Positions 1 through 9,263 are shown, numbered from the stretch's first letter. The stretch: DNA of 64,000 nt from JALQUO01 sp964529685 (GCA_964529685.1 CAZGZC010000002.1:62001-126000); one strand, 5' to 3'. The notes: generated by a model not told the origin, from the letters alone. Numbers and translations: made by a program.

Positions 1-7
1 ATCATAA

Positions 8-739
8 TCACTTATATTTATCATCTGTGATGCTCATTCCTCCATCTAAGCAGATTGTTTGTCCAGTCATTGATTTGACCTTTAAAATAAAATCTATTGC
101 ATGCAGCAGCTCTTCAGTAGTACTAGAACCTGCTACAAGTGTCGAATTAACAGCATTATCAAAGTTTTTTTGTGACTGGTTATCATTCTTAAGGGTTTGT
201 CCGAGAGCAATAGCATTAACTCTAACATTAGGAGCGAGCTGTCTCGCAGCGAGCTGAGTAAATGCTTGCATCATCTTGTTTGCCATATGATATGAGAAAA
301 AGTTATCTGGAGCTTTATAAATTCCATAATCCAACAAATTAATTATATCTAACTTCTGACCAATTTGCAATGATTTGCTAACACCAGACATTATTTTAAC
401 CCTAGATATATAATTTACCATTAAATGCTCAAGAAGTGAATCACCTATATTATCTGATAAAATTGTGTCATTTTTAAAAGCAGAAGCATTATTTATCACA
501 GCCGATAATTGAAAATTACTACAAAAATCACTCAACTTTTTTGCATTATCTACATTGTTTAAATCAGCTTGGAATAGTTCAACTATGACGTTATTTTTTC
601 TAAGCTTAGCTGCACTCTCTAAAGCCTCTTTTTCAGATTGATTATAGTGGATAATGATATTGTATCCCTTTGTCGATAAGTGTTTACAGATCTCAAATCC
701 TAACCTTTTAGCTCCTCCTGTAACTAGTACGTAAGACAT
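8..739 (-). CDS. SDR-family reductase, FolM/pteridine-reductase-like
   Basis: Short-chain dehydrogenase/reductase of 243 residues. The N-terminal TGGAKRLG is the Rossmann dinucleotide loop, NNAS (residues 83-86) is the structural NNAG-type motif, and the C-terminal TGQTICLDGG is typical of SDR enzymes. The NLLDYG segment with Asp137 in place of the usual Ser resembles FolM/PTR1-like dihydropteridine reductases, which reduce pterins with NADPH in the cytosol. Aligned by eye, the catalytic YxxxK reads Y150-HMA-N154, so the usual Lys is Asn, with a Lys one position later. Activity is therefore uncertain. The start overlaps the spurious tail of the upstream groEL fragment. Family assignment is firm; substrate is inferred. 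Confidence 0.8.
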   Translation of the reverse strand: MSYVLVTGGAKRLGFEICKHLSTKGYNIIIHYNQSEKEALESAAKLRKNNVIVELFQADLNNVDNAKKLSDFCSNFQLSAVINNASAFKNDTILSDNIGDSLLEHLMVNYISRVKIMSGVSKSLQIGQKLDIINLLDYGIYKAPDNFFSYHMANKMMQAFTQLAARQLAPNVRVNAIALGQTLKNDNQSQKNFDNAVNSTLVAGSSTTEELLHAIDFILKVKSMTGQTICLDGGMSITDDKYK

Positions 740-767
740 TACAAGTTAAATTTTGTCTTTGATATTT

Positions 768-923
768 GTTTGTGACGAAATAAGGTGACAGATAACCACG
801 ATCCAAGTTTAAGCCTTCTACCATTTCAAGTTCTAAATCACTACTATTCTTAGCTTCTTCAACTGTAATGACACCATCTTTACCAACCTTATCGAAAGCC
901 TGCGCTAACATTTCACCAATTGA
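768..923 (-). pseudogene. fragment of a groEL homologue (52 codons)
   Basis: This stretch encodes 52 residues that match GroEL of this window (8061..8216) in one frame, from SIGEMLAQAF to SPYFVTN, with only three amino-acid differences. At DNA level 18 of 52 codons differ and 15 of these are synonymous. Flanking residues on both sides bear no similarity to GroEL. It lies inside a small open frame between the NTF2-like gene and the SDR gene. It cannot be functional as a chaperonin. The synonymous pattern suggests it derives from a separate functional groEL. Confidence 0.85.
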
Positions 924-966
924 AAATTCATTGTAGAGCAAATACCTATATAAATTTTTGTTTTTA

Positions 967-1305
967 CTACTTTGATTGGAAAAAACCTGTATCAAAAAAT
1001 AACTCTATTGATTTAATAAGATTGTCTTGACAATTTATGATTGAAATAGAAGACATATTCCCAATCGAAAAAGCTGTTTCACATAGTACGGCAACTTTAT
1101 CTTTTTCACCTATTATTTCATTAACTTTAATACTATTGAACGCGTTAAAATACTCTTTAGCAGCAGATACAACAGCATCTTTACCAGATAAGCTTGAAGT
1201 AGGACTTTTGAAAGTGATATCTTGATGAAAATAAGATGACACAGTGTCTATATTTTTATCGTTCATAGCTATGTAGTAAAGTTCAGCAATGTGTTGTTGA
1301 ATCAT
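967..1305 (-). CDS. SnoaL/NTF2-like fold protein
   Basis: A 112-residue protein with the layout of the SnoaL-like/NTF2-like cone fold: an N-terminal helix (MIQQHIAELYYIAMNDKN), then YFHQDITFKSP, then GKDAVVSAAKEYFNAF, followed by beta strands and a terminal LFFDTGFF. Members are small hydrolases, isomerases or ligand-binding proteins, so no reaction can be assigned. Length matches single-domain members. It stands alone on the minus strand between rlmE and the groEL fragment, with no obvious operon partner. Fold assignment is by pattern only. Confidence 0.6.
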   Translation of the reverse strand: MIQQHIAELYYIAMNDKNIDTVSSYFHQDITFKSPTSSLSGKDAVVSAAKEYFNAFNSIKVNEIIGEKDKVAVLCETAFSIGNMSSISIINCQDNLIKSIELFFDTGFFQSK

Positions 1306-1375
1306 GTTTTGTTTAAAATTAATGAAAGTTAATATAACTTAATATAACTTAAAATTCTGATAAAACAAGATCGAT

Positions 1376-2026
1376 TTAAATACGCAAATTTAGCATGACT
1401 AAATATAGCTCAGCTGAATCAGAATAGCTAGCTTTAGGTTTATACCAATGGACTTTTGAAAATAGCTTTTTGACTCTAGTGTTAATTGTACTTGACATAT
1501 TACCTTGGATGATTTTTATCACTACATTGCCTCCTTGAGTACATGTTTCTTCTACAAAATTTAGTACTTGCTCTGTAAGATAAGCAATTCTTATATGATC
1601 TGTTTTTTTGTCTCCACAAGAATTTGGAGCTATATCACTAACTACCAGTTTAATTTCATTATCTGCAATCTTTTCTTTCAAAAGATTGATTGTACTTTCA
1701 TCTGTAAAATCACCACTTATCGCAGTAGCTCTCTCAATATTATCACAAGATGTCTCTTTTAAATCAACACCAATAATTTCTCCTTTAGATTTTTTACTAA
1801 GAACTTGTAGCCAACTACCTGGAGCACAACCAAGATCTATCATTATTCCATCTTTCGGTATTATTTTGAATTTATTATTTATTTCAATTAATTTAAAAGC
1901 TGCTCGAGATCTATAGCCTTCTTTTTTAGCCATTTCAACATAAGGATCATTTATATGTCTATAGAGCCAGTGAGTAGAGGAAACTTTTCTTCCCTTTGCT
2001 GTTTGAACGTGTTTTTTCTTTCGCAT
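1376..2026 (-). CDS. rlmE: 23S rRNA (uridine-2552 2'-O)-methyltransferase RlmE
   Basis: RlmE (FtsJ/RrmJ) methylates U2552 of 23S rRNA with SAM during late 50S assembly. The 216 residues match the family length. The SAM-binding motif IDLGCAPGSW is present, followed by IIGVDLKE. The K-D-K-E catalytic tetrad is visible as RAAFKLIEI, VVSDIAPN, VVIKIIQG and SAELYLV. An N-terminal basic segment is typical. The gene usually sits next to ftsH in other bacteria, but here mreC lies divergently upstream and ftsH is absent. Identification is firm. Confidence 0.95.
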   Translation of the reverse strand: MRKKKHVQTAKGRKVSSTHWLYRHINDPYVEMAKKEGYRSRAAFKLIEINNKFKIIPKDGIMIDLGCAPGSWLQVLSKKSKGEIIGVDLKETSCDNIERATAISGDFTDESTINLLKEKIADNEIKLVVSDIAPNSCGDKKTDHIRIAYLTEQVLNFVEETCTQGGNVVIKIIQGNMSSTINTRVKKLFSKVHWYKPKASYSDSAELYLVMLNLRI

Positions 2027-2101
2027 GACTTTCTTTAAATACTTTAATTGAATCTATCACAAATTGAAAAAATTTTTATTTATAGTAATTTTAATTAAAA
2101 A

Positions 2102-2917
2102 GTGTTTCAGAGACATCAGAAAAATAACAAGTCTTTGATAGATTTCTTAAAATACATTAAAAATCTTCCAAACACATTAAAAAACTTCTTATCTTTAATT
2201 TTTGTTCTAGTTGCTGTTCTTTGGCTTAATAGTGATAGTAATCAAATTAAGCTAGATTTATATAATCTAGGTTATAATCTTTATGGTGAATCAAGTCAGT
2301 TTTTTAGAAAAATTTATGATCAATTCACAATTTGCCAAAGCGATCAAGTTAATAATAAACTTATAAATGAAAAAAAATATCTAGAACAAAAAAATATACA
2401 GTTAGAAAATGAGCTTAAGCTTATCAAATCACAAATTAAATTTATTAATAACCAGAAATATAAATATGTGACTGCTATAGTTACTCAAGTGACATATCCT
2501 AAGGATGAACCAGTGCTTGTAATATCTGCTGGTAGTAAAAATGGCTTAAATATTGGCAATATTGTCATTAATGAAGATGGTATTATTGGTAGAATAGAAA
2601 GTGTTTCAGAAAAATTCTCCCTTGTATCTCTTTTAGGTAATGATAATGTGAAAATCCCAGCTATTATAGATAATGCAGCTCATAATTGTATTATTGGTAA
2701 AAAAAGTATTAAATATCAAAACTTGCTAGAAGTTAATTACATAACAGAGAAGAATAAAATTAAAAATAATGCAATAGTGCTTACATCTGGGAAAGATGGA
2801 GCTTCTCCATATGGAATACAAATTGGACAAATAAAACTAATTAATAATAAAATATTTGTTATAATAAAAAATAATCCAATAAACTCTACAGTTGTCAGCA
2901 TTATAGTCAATGAGTGA
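2102..2917 (+). CDS. mreC: rod shape-determining protein MreC
   Basis: MreC is a bitopic inner-membrane protein that links the MreB filament to the peptidoglycan elongation machinery. The 271-residue product has a cytosolic N-terminus, one hydrophobic segment near residues 27-45 (FLSLIFVLVAVLWLN), a periplasmic coiled coil rich in Lys, Glu and Asn (about 70-120), then beta-barrel repeats (VTAIVTQVTYP, VLVISAGSKNGLNIGN, TSGKDGASPYGIQIGQI). The start is GTG. The C-terminus overlaps the convergent cation-efflux gene by 11 bases. No mreB or mreD is adjacent. Its presence implies a peptidoglycan-based envelope. Confidence 0.88.
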   Translation: MFQRHQKNNKSLIDFLKYIKNLPNTLKNFLSLIFVLVAVLWLNSDSNQIKLDLYNLGYNLYGESSQFFRKIYDQFTICQSDQVNNKLINEKKYLEQKNIQLENELKLIKSQIKFINNQKYKYVTAIVTQVTYPKDEPVLVISAGSKNGLNIGNIVINEDGIIGRIESVSEKFSLVSLLGNDNVKIPAIIDNAAHNCIIGKKSIKYQNLLEVNYITEKNKIKNNAIVLTSGKDGASPYGIQIGQIKLINNKIFVIIKNNPINSTVVSIIVNE

Positions 2918-3806
2918 TTTCTCTATGATGATGATCATAAAGACGATTCATATGTTCATCAGAATTATATTTTTCAACTGCAATTGTTGAGTGTTGTATA
3001 TCGTGTAGTTCTAAAAGAATATTTTGCGCAACTTTAGTAAGTTTGAAAGGATCAAAATCTTCTTTAATTATAAGATGTAGAGTAACTACTCTATATGAGT
3101 CATCGAGAAGCCATAAATGAATATGATGCACACCAATAACCCCTTCTAAAGCCATCAATGATGCTCTTATATCTTCTTCTTTTACATCATCTGGTGCTCC
3201 TTCCATTAAAATATGCAGAGACTCTCTAATCAACTTAATTGCTGAATTTAAAATCAATAGAGATATGAGAATAGATAAAATTGGATCAACTATATATAAA
3301 TGTGTATATTTAATAATAATAGCTCCTAAAAACGCAGCAATAAAGCCAAGTAAATCCCCAACAACATGCAAGATTGTACCTCGCATATTAAGATTTTTTT
3401 CTTCAGAGAGATATAAAGTATAGAGAATTAGAACATTAATAAAAATACCTAATGAACAAACAATCAGCATAACATCTGGATCCACTTCTGGTGGAGAGGA
3501 TATTCTTATAATAGCTGTAATTGTTATAACAATTGATATGCCAACAAGAGTTATACCATTGATAAAAGATGCTATAATCTGCATTCTTCCATATCCATAA
3601 GACCTTTTGTTATCTGCAGGCTTACTAAGATACTTATGCGCTATGAGAGATAATAAAATAGCAAGAAAATCACTGAACATATGGCCAGCATCAGCTAGCA
3701 AAGCAAGTGAGTTAGCAATTATGCCACCTAGTGTTTCAGCAACAAGAAATATCCCAATCAAATATACCGAGATACTAAGGGTTTTGCTGTTTGTGAGTTT
3801 TTTCAC
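2907..3806 (-). CDS. cation diffusion facilitator (CzcD/ZitB-like)
   Basis: An inner-membrane proton-coupled divalent metal exporter of the CDF family, probably for zinc. The 299 residues hold six hydrophobic segments. The two HxxxD metal-site motifs are visible as AGHMFSDF and LHVVGDLLG. A cytosolic ferredoxin-like domain follows (about 205-285, GVIGVHHIHLWLL), and the extreme C-terminus is histidine-rich (DHHHREITH). Metal specificity cannot be decided from sequence. It runs convergent with mreC and has no visible metal-sensing regulator nearby. Confidence 0.92.
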   Translation of the reverse strand: MKKLTNSKTLSISVYLIGIFLVAETLGGIIANSLALLADAGHMFSDFLAILLSLIAHKYLSKPADNKRSYGYGRMQIIASFINGITLVGISIVITITAIIRISSPPEVDPDVMLIVCSLGIFINVLILYTLYLSEEKNLNMRGTILHVVGDLLGFIAAFLGAIIIKYTHLYIVDPILSILISLLILNSAIKLIRESLHILMEGAPDDVKEEDIRASLMALEGVIGVHHIHLWLLDDSYRVVTLHLIIKEDFDPFKLTKVAQNILLELHDIQHSTIAVEKYNSDEHMNRLYDHHHREITH

Positions 3807-4113
3807 CTAAAAGATTTTCTTATGACTTTAATATGAAACATTACTTTTTCATAGTGAATATCACATCTCTTGATCAAGAAAATCAGATTTTTTGTAAAAT
3901 TACAATTAATAATTGATTATTAATCATTTATACTTTATAATTTAAGTAAGGGGAGATAATACCAAGTAAAATAGGGATAATTTGTTAGTCTGCATCTATT
4001 TGCAGATTTTCAACAGAAATTTATTTCTATCTAAATATGTATTGTATCTTACTATCCTCTATTAATACATCCAATGTATAATTACCTTATAATATAACTC
4101 AAAATAACTCAAT
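3807..4113. other. intergenic region, divergent promoters
   Basis: About 300 bases between divergent cation-efflux and fumC genes, without a coding frame I can support. It holds the upstream regions of both genes, a short palindromic stretch near 3912-3926, and a 6-bp hairpin with loop TCTATT at 3989-4006 followed by four T. No recognised RNA family was seen. Confidence 0.4.
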
Positions 4114-5490
4114 ATGTTTAGAATAGAAAAAGATTCGATGGGAAAAATAAAAGTTCCATCAGACAAATATTGGGGAGCACAAACTCAACGCGCAATTGAG
4201 AATTTTTATATTGGTTCTGAAAAAATTCCTATAGAGGTAATTAAAGCTTTGGTAATGATAAAAAAAGCTGCAGCGATAGTTCATTCTAAATTAGGACTTT
4301 TAAAATCAGATTTATCTATAGCTATATCTCAGGCAGGAGACGAGATCTTGAATGGACAACATCTAGATAATTTTCCTCTAGTAGTCTGGCAAACAGGGTC
4401 TGGAACTCAGACAAACATGAATGTAAATGAGGTGCTATCTAATAGATCAATAGAAATTTTAGGTGGTGAAATAGGCTCTAAAACACCAGTTCATCCAAAT
4501 GACGACGTAAATATGGGACAATCATCTAATGACACCTTTCCAACAGCAATGCACATTGCAGCAATAAATTGTATTAATCATAAATTGTTACCATCACTTA
4601 GACAAATAGAAGTAGAACTAGAGAAAAAGACAGAGGAATTTGACAAAATAGTAAAGATAGGGCGGACGCACTTGCAAGATGCAGTACCAATAACTCTCGG
4701 ACAGGAATTTTCTACATATGTAGCGCAAGTTAAAAATTGTAGACGGAGAATAGTTAATTCACTAACAGGAGTAAGTCATATACCGCAAGGAGGCAGCGCA
4801 GTTGGTACTGGGCTAAACGTCCATAAGGATTTCTCGAGGATGATAGCTGAGGAGTTGAGTCGTTATATAAATCATCAATTGATATCAGCCGAAAACAAAT
4901 TTGAAAGCATAGCTACACATGATGCAATAGTAGAAGTGAGCGGAGCAATCAATACAGTGGCAGTCAGTATGATGAAAATAGCTAATGACATAAGATTATT
5001 AGGATCTGGACCAAGGTGCGGAATAGGTGAGATAGTACTGCCTGTAAACGAACCAGGGTCGTCAATTATGCCTGGGAAGGTTAACCCAACCCAATGCGAA
5101 GCTTTAACAATGGTATGTGCACAAGTAATTGGTAATCATACGACAATCACAGTTGCTGGATCTCACGGACACCTACAGCTAAATGCTTTTAAACCAGTGA
5201 TGATATACAATCTAATACAGTCGATCACACTATTATCAGATGCAATTAATAGCTTCACAAACAAATGCTTGATAGGCATCGAGGCAGACGAGGCTAGGAT
5301 TGCAAAATTACTCAATGAATCTCTAATGCTTGTGACAGTGCTAAACAGACATATTGGATACGACAATGCAGCGAAGCTAGCTAAACATGCACATAAACAC
5401 AATATAACACTACGTGAGGCAGCTGCAGCTACAGGTATTATCGCAGTTGAGGAATTCGATAAATTAGTTGTACCAGAAAAAATGATCTAG
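4114..5490 (+). CDS. fumC: fumarate hydratase class II
   Basis: FumC catalyses reversible hydration of fumarate to L-malate in the TCA cycle, as an iron-independent homotetramer in the cytosol. The 458 residues match the usual length. Signatures are GSGTQTNMN near residue 97, the TGRTHLQDA-type segment (here IGRTHLQDAVPI), and the superfamily signature GSSIMPGKVNP. Gene order gives no operon partners: a 260-bp non-coding stretch follows. With acnA, gltA and mdh in the same window it supports an active TCA cycle. Confidence 0.97.
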   Translation: MFRIEKDSMGKIKVPSDKYWGAQTQRAIENFYIGSEKIPIEVIKALVMIKKAAAIVHSKLGLLKSDLSIAISQAGDEILNGQHLDNFPLVVWQTGSGTQTNMNVNEVLSNRSIEILGGEIGSKTPVHPNDDVNMGQSSNDTFPTAMHIAAINCINHKLLPSLRQIEVELEKKTEEFDKIVKIGRTHLQDAVPITLGQEFSTYVAQVKNCRRRIVNSLTGVSHIPQGGSAVGTGLNVHKDFSRMIAEELSRYINHQLISAENKFESIATHDAIVEVSGAINTVAVSMMKIANDIRLLGSGPRCGIGEIVLPVNEPGSSIMPGKVNPTQCEALTMVCAQVIGNHTTITVAGSHGHLQLNAFKPVMIYNLIQSITLLSDAINSFTNKCLIGIEADEARIAKLLNESLMLVTVLNRHIGYDNAAKLAKHAHKHNITLREAAAATGIIAVEEFDKLVVPEKMI

Positions 5491-5751
5491 ATTAATAATT
5501 AACAGCAATACACGTTTTCTATTCAGCAATAGAAAGAAAGGATGAGATATCTATTAATTTAGAGAAAGATTAAAGAAATTATCAGCAAACACACTCTAGG
5601 AGCTCTTTTAAAAATTATACCAGACTTTCCTTCATGATAAAAGCGGAAGTGTTAAGATAAATAGAGTGAATCGAGGATAATAGATTCTTATTATTTGATA
5701 AAAATTAGAACTATCTATATAGATCATATTCTAGTTTTTAATTAGAAATAT

Positions 5752-6525
5752 ATGAATAATATTGATATAATTGTTCTAATCATTTTGATTTTTTCAACTT
5801 TTGTCGGTTTTGTTAGAGGTGGTCTTGCATCAATTCTCAGTACAATAGGTTGGTTAGTCACCATAATTGGAACTCATTATCTTTTCGGGAGTATAGAACC
5901 ATTCCTAGAAGCAAAATTTAATTCAAAGATCTTAACATTTATCGTAGGGTATGTGGGTTCTATAACCGCACTACTTTTCCTAACTTCTATTGTTAATTTT
6001 GTAATCTTCTCAGTTTTTAATCAATTTAAAGGTGGTACTATTGATAAAATACTTGGTATAATTTTTGGTGCAGCTAGAGGAATTTTGATTATAGCTGTTG
6101 TTTTTCTATGTTTTGAGTCTGGAATGAAAGCTTTGTCTGGTGAAGCAAACTCTATAAAAGAATATCCAGACATAGTTCTAGATGCGACAACATTACCTTT
6201 TATAAAAAAAGCTGAGCTAATTCTTATAGCTTATGTACCAGATAATTTTAAGGAGAGTATTCATTTTAATAAGTTGATTTCAAATGATGAAAAAATTTCT
6301 GATATGGTGCTTCTGAACTTAGTTAGAAAGCTCAGTGAAAAAATACCACCAAAAGACTTGGCAGCGATTAATAAAGCAGTTGAAGTCAATGCTCAATATA
6401 TGTCTAGTAAACAAGTTTTGATTTCAAAAATCAACGCTATGTGGAAATATTATCAAAAAAATAAAACCCAGAAAACTTCCCTATCTAGAGAAGATTTGAA
6501 GCAAATTAGCATAATCATAAATTGA
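5752..6525 (+). CDS. cvpA: CvpA family membrane protein
   Basis: An inner-membrane protein of 257 residues with four hydrophobic segments in the first 125 residues and the CvpA pattern at the N-terminus (MNNIDIIVLIILIFSTFVGFVRG, segmenting into GFVRGG and later GGTIDKILGIIFGAARG). The remaining half is a soluble tail of unknown role. CvpA is linked to colicin V production and envelope homeostasis in enterobacteria; the molecular function is not settled. The stop TGA is one base from the queE start, so the two genes are probably cotranscribed. Confidence 0.85.
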   Translation: MNNIDIIVLIILIFSTFVGFVRGGLASILSTIGWLVTIIGTHYLFGSIEPFLEAKFNSKILTFIVGYVGSITALLFLTSIVNFVIFSVFNQFKGGTIDKILGIIFGAARGILIIAVVFLCFESGMKALSGEANSIKEYPDIVLDATTLPFIKKAELILIAYVPDNFKESIHFNKLISNDEKISDMVLLNLVRKLSEKIPPKDLAAINKAVEVNAQYMSSKQVLISKINAMWKYYQKNKTQKTSLSREDLKQISIIIN

Positions 6526-6526
6526 G

Positions 6527-7186
6527 ATGTTTGGTAAAAATCCAAAATTGAAAGTAGAATATGGTGACGGTAGAATTTTAAAAGTACATAAGATCTTTAA
6601 GACTTTTCAAGGAGAAGGACCCTATGTTGGCTATCCATCTATATTTATCAGATTGAGTGGGTGTAACTTAGCCTGCAGCTTCTGTGACACAGAATTTGAT
6701 TCTTATCAAGAAATGTCAGTCGATTCAATAATGTTAGAAGTAAATAACATCTCTGGACAAATTAAGACATTGATAGTTATTACAGGAGGTGAGCCTTTTA
6801 GACAAAATATTTCTATTCTGTGTGAAAGATTAATTGCAAATGGAAACATAGTACAGGTTGAAACAAATGGCACTATAATTTCTCCTGAATTACCTGAGCA
6901 AGTCAAGATTATTTGCTCTCCCAAAGTTAGCAATAGTAAATATCATAAGGTGAGACCAGATATAATCAAAAAAGCTATTGCAGTTAAATTTATAATTTCA
7001 ACACACTATAATGAATATAGTGATATAGCGGATGTAGGGCAGGGATCATTACCAGTATATATACAACCTATGGATGAATATGATCGAGAAAAAAATGTTA
7101 AAAACCTTAATTTAGCGATGGAGTTATGTTTTAAATATAATGGAATTCTTTGTCTGCAAACTCAGAAATTTTTAGGTATTGAATAA
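6527..7186 (+). CDS. queE: 7-carboxy-7-deazaguanine synthase QueE
   Basis: A radical-SAM enzyme that converts 6-carboxy-tetrahydropterin to 7-carboxy-7-deazaguanine, the ring contraction step in queuosine synthesis. The 219 residues include the N-terminal substrate segment IFKTFQGEGPYVGYPSIFIRLSGC and the radical-SAM cluster CNLACSFC (CX3CX2C). VITGGEPFRQ is the SAM-binding glycine motif, followed by QVETNGT. It starts one base after the cvpA stop. The next pathway enzyme, QueC, is also in this window at 47.1-47.8 kb. queD is not seen here. Confidence 0.93.
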   Translation: MFGKNPKLKVEYGDGRILKVHKIFKTFQGEGPYVGYPSIFIRLSGCNLACSFCDTEFDSYQEMSVDSIMLEVNNISGQIKTLIVITGGEPFRQNISILCERLIANGNIVQVETNGTIISPELPEQVKIICSPKVSNSKYHKVRPDIIKKAIAVKFIISTHYNEYSDIADVGQGSLPVYIQPMDEYDREKNVKNLNLAMELCFKYNGILCLQTQKFLGIE

Positions 7187-7212
7187 ATTTTTAAAAAATC
7201 TCTTGCCTGACA

Positions 7213-7241
7213 CTTGAAAAATTTCTATAAGATACCTATAT
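7213..7241 (+). promoter_or_regulatory. RpoH (sigma-32)-type heat-shock promoter of groESL
   Basis: CTTG at 7213-7216 and CCTATAT at 7235-7241 are separated by 18 bases. This fits the alphaproteobacterial sigma-32 pattern CTTG-N17/18-CYTATnT. The element lies 40 bases upstream of groES, so heat-shock control of the chaperonin operon is the likely meaning. Confidence 0.7.
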
Positions 7242-7280
7242 CAGTAGATGTAAGCGAAAGCTAAAAAATTAAAAAATAGT

Positions 7281-7574
7281 ATGACAAAATTTAGACCTTT
7301 ACACGATCGTCTCCTCGTAAAGAGAATCGATGGTGAAAATAAGACAGCTGGTGGTATCATCATTCCAGAAACAGCTAAAGAGAAACCAATGCAAGGTGAA
7401 GTTGTTGCAGTTGGTAATGGTTCCAGAGATGATCATGGTAATGTTAGACCATTAGAAATTAAAATTGGAGATATAGTTCTCTTCGCCAAGTGGGGTGGTA
7501 CTGAAATAAAACTAGATAATGTTGAATATCTAGTGATGAAAGAAAGTGATGTACTAGGAATTATAGAAAAATAA
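7281..7574 (+). CDS. groS: co-chaperonin GroES
   Basis: The 10-kDa heptameric lid of the GroEL chamber. All 97 residues fit the family: FRPLHDRLLVKRID at the N-terminus, the mobile-loop segment ENKTAGGIIIPETAKEKP, the signature region GEVVAVGNGSR, and VLFAKWGGTEIK near the C-terminus. It is 18 bases upstream of groEL and shares the RpoH-type promoter at 7213-7241. Identification is certain. Confidence 0.97.
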   Translation: MTKFRPLHDRLLVKRIDGENKTAGGIIIPETAKEKPMQGEVVAVGNGSRDDHGNVRPLEIKIGDIVLFAKWGGTEIKLDNVEYLVMKESDVLGIIEK

Positions 7575-7592
7575 ATAAAATAATTAAGAAAA

Positions 7593-9236
7593 ATGGCAGT
7601 AAAAGATATACTAATTGGTAGTAAAATTAGAGAAAAAATGCTGAAAGGTATCCATACCACAGCAGATATAGCAGGTGTAACACTTGGACCACGTGGTCGT
7701 TGCGTCATCATCGATAAGTCATATGGGGCTCCCAAGATCACAAAAGATGGTGTTACGGTTGTGAAAGAGCTAGAGCTGAGCGATAAATTTGAAAACCTTG
7801 GAGTCCAGTTACTTAAAGAAGCAGCAAGCAAATCAAATGATAATGCTGGTGATGGCACAACAACGACTGTAGTATTAGCAGCGGCTTTATCTCGTGAGTG
7901 CGCTAAGAAAGTTGCAGCGGGTTTCAATCCAATGGATCTTCGCCGTGGAGTTGAAGCAGCTACAAAGGCTATAGTTCAGGAAATTCAGAAAAATTCTCGA
8001 AAAATTAAGTCGTCAGCTGAGGTTGCACAGGTTGCTACAATTTCCGCAAATGGAGATAAATCAATCGGTGAAATGCTAGCTCAAGCTTTTGATAAGGTTG
8101 GTAAAGATGGTGTAATTACGGTTGAAGAGGCTAAGAGCAGCAGTGATTTAGAGCTAGAAATTGTAGAAGGTTTGAACTTCGATCGTGGTTATCTATCACC
8201 TTACTTCGTCACAAACTCTGAGAAGATGACATGTGAAATGGATAAGCCGTTTGTGTTAATCTATGAGAAGAAAATTAGCAATATCCAGCAGATGCTACCA
8301 TTACTGGAAGCTGTTGTGCAGTCTGGCAGACCACTCTTTATCATTGCAGAAGATATTGAAGGTGAAGCTCTTGCTACCCTAGTAGTTAACAAAATCCGTG
8401 GAGGACTGAAAGTTGCTGCAGTGAAAGCTCCGGGCTTTGGCGATAGAAGAAAAGCTATGTTAGAAGACATAGCTATTGTAACTGGTGGACAGCTAATCAG
8501 TGAAGATCTAGGACATAAGCTAGAAAATGTTACCCTAGAACATCTAGGTACAGCTCAAAGGATCATTTCAACTAAAGATGAAACTACAATTATCGCTGGC
8601 GCTGGTGAGAAGGATGAGATAACTGCTCGTTGTAACCAGATCAAGAAACAGATTGAAGAATCTACATCTGATTACGATAATGAGAAACTACAAGAAAGAC
8701 TAGCAAAACTATCAGGTGGTGTTGCTATAGTTCGTGTTGGTGGTATCACCGAGGTTGAAGTTAAAGAGAAAAAAGATCGCGTAGAGGATGCTTATCATGC
8801 AACAAAAGCTGCAATCGAAGAAGGTATTGTACCTGGTGGCGGTTGCGCCCTTCTCTATGCAACTGACACTCTTCATAACTTAAAAGGAATTAATGCAGAT
8901 GAGTCTGCTGGAATCGAAGCAATCAAATTTGCTCTCTCGGCTCCAATCCGTAAGATTCTAGATAATGCTGGGATTGATGGTGCTTCTATTGTAGAGAAGC
9001 TAGTTGAAAAAGCTGATAGTGAACAGATATATGATGCACAGAATCATGAGTTCGTGAATGCATTTAAGGCTGGCATCATTGATCCTACAAAAGTTGTGAG
9101 AACTGCTCTTGAGAGCGCTGCATCTATTGCTGGATTACTAGTAACAACTGAGGCTGCTCTAGTTGAAAGACCTCAAACTAAAAAAGCTGGTCATGCACAT
9201 CCTAGCATGGGTGATATGGATGAGATGGACTATTAA
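7593..9236 (+). CDS. groL: chaperonin GroEL (60 kDa)
   Basis: ATP-dependent tetradecameric chaperonin. The 547 residues have the full three-domain layout: TLGPRGR and the ATP site DGTTTTVVL near residue 87 in the equatorial domain, the apical domain (about 190-375) and the returning equatorial part with VEEGIVPGGG-like IEEGIVPGGG. The C-terminal tail (HAHPSMGDMDEMDY) lacks the repeated Gly-Gly-Met motif of many GroELs. Codons are less AT-biased than in neighbours, as expected for a highly expressed gene. A 52-codon fragment of a diverged homologue lies at 768-923. Confidence 0.98.
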   Translation: MAVKDILIGSKIREKMLKGIHTTADIAGVTLGPRGRCVIIDKSYGAPKITKDGVTVVKELELSDKFENLGVQLLKEAASKSNDNAGDGTTTTVVLAAALSRECAKKVAAGFNPMDLRRGVEAATKAIVQEIQKNSRKIKSSAEVAQVATISANGDKSIGEMLAQAFDKVGKDGVITVEEAKSSSDLELEIVEGLNFDRGYLSPYFVTNSEKMTCEMDKPFVLIYEKKISNIQQMLPLLEAVVQSGRPLFIIAEDIEGEALATLVVNKIRGGLKVAAVKAPGFGDRRKAMLEDIAIVTGGQLISEDLGHKLENVTLEHLGTAQRIISTKDETTIIAGAGEKDEITARCNQIKKQIEESTSDYDNEKLQERLAKLSGGVAIVRVGGITEVEVKEKKDRVEDAYHATKAAIEEGIVPGGGCALLYATDTLHNLKGINADESAGIEAIKFALSAPIRKILDNAGIDGASIVEKLVEKADSEQIYDAQNHEFVNAFKAGIIDPTKVVRTALESAASIAGLLVTTEAALVERPQTKKAGHAHPSMGDMDEMDY

Positions 9237-9263
9237 GTCCAATAACTCAATTTCTGCTCCTCT

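Noticed and set aside
7433..7927. 164-codon minus-strand frame across groES-groEL
   Set aside because: A shadow of the groEL coding frame; Ser/Pro-rich and without homologue features.
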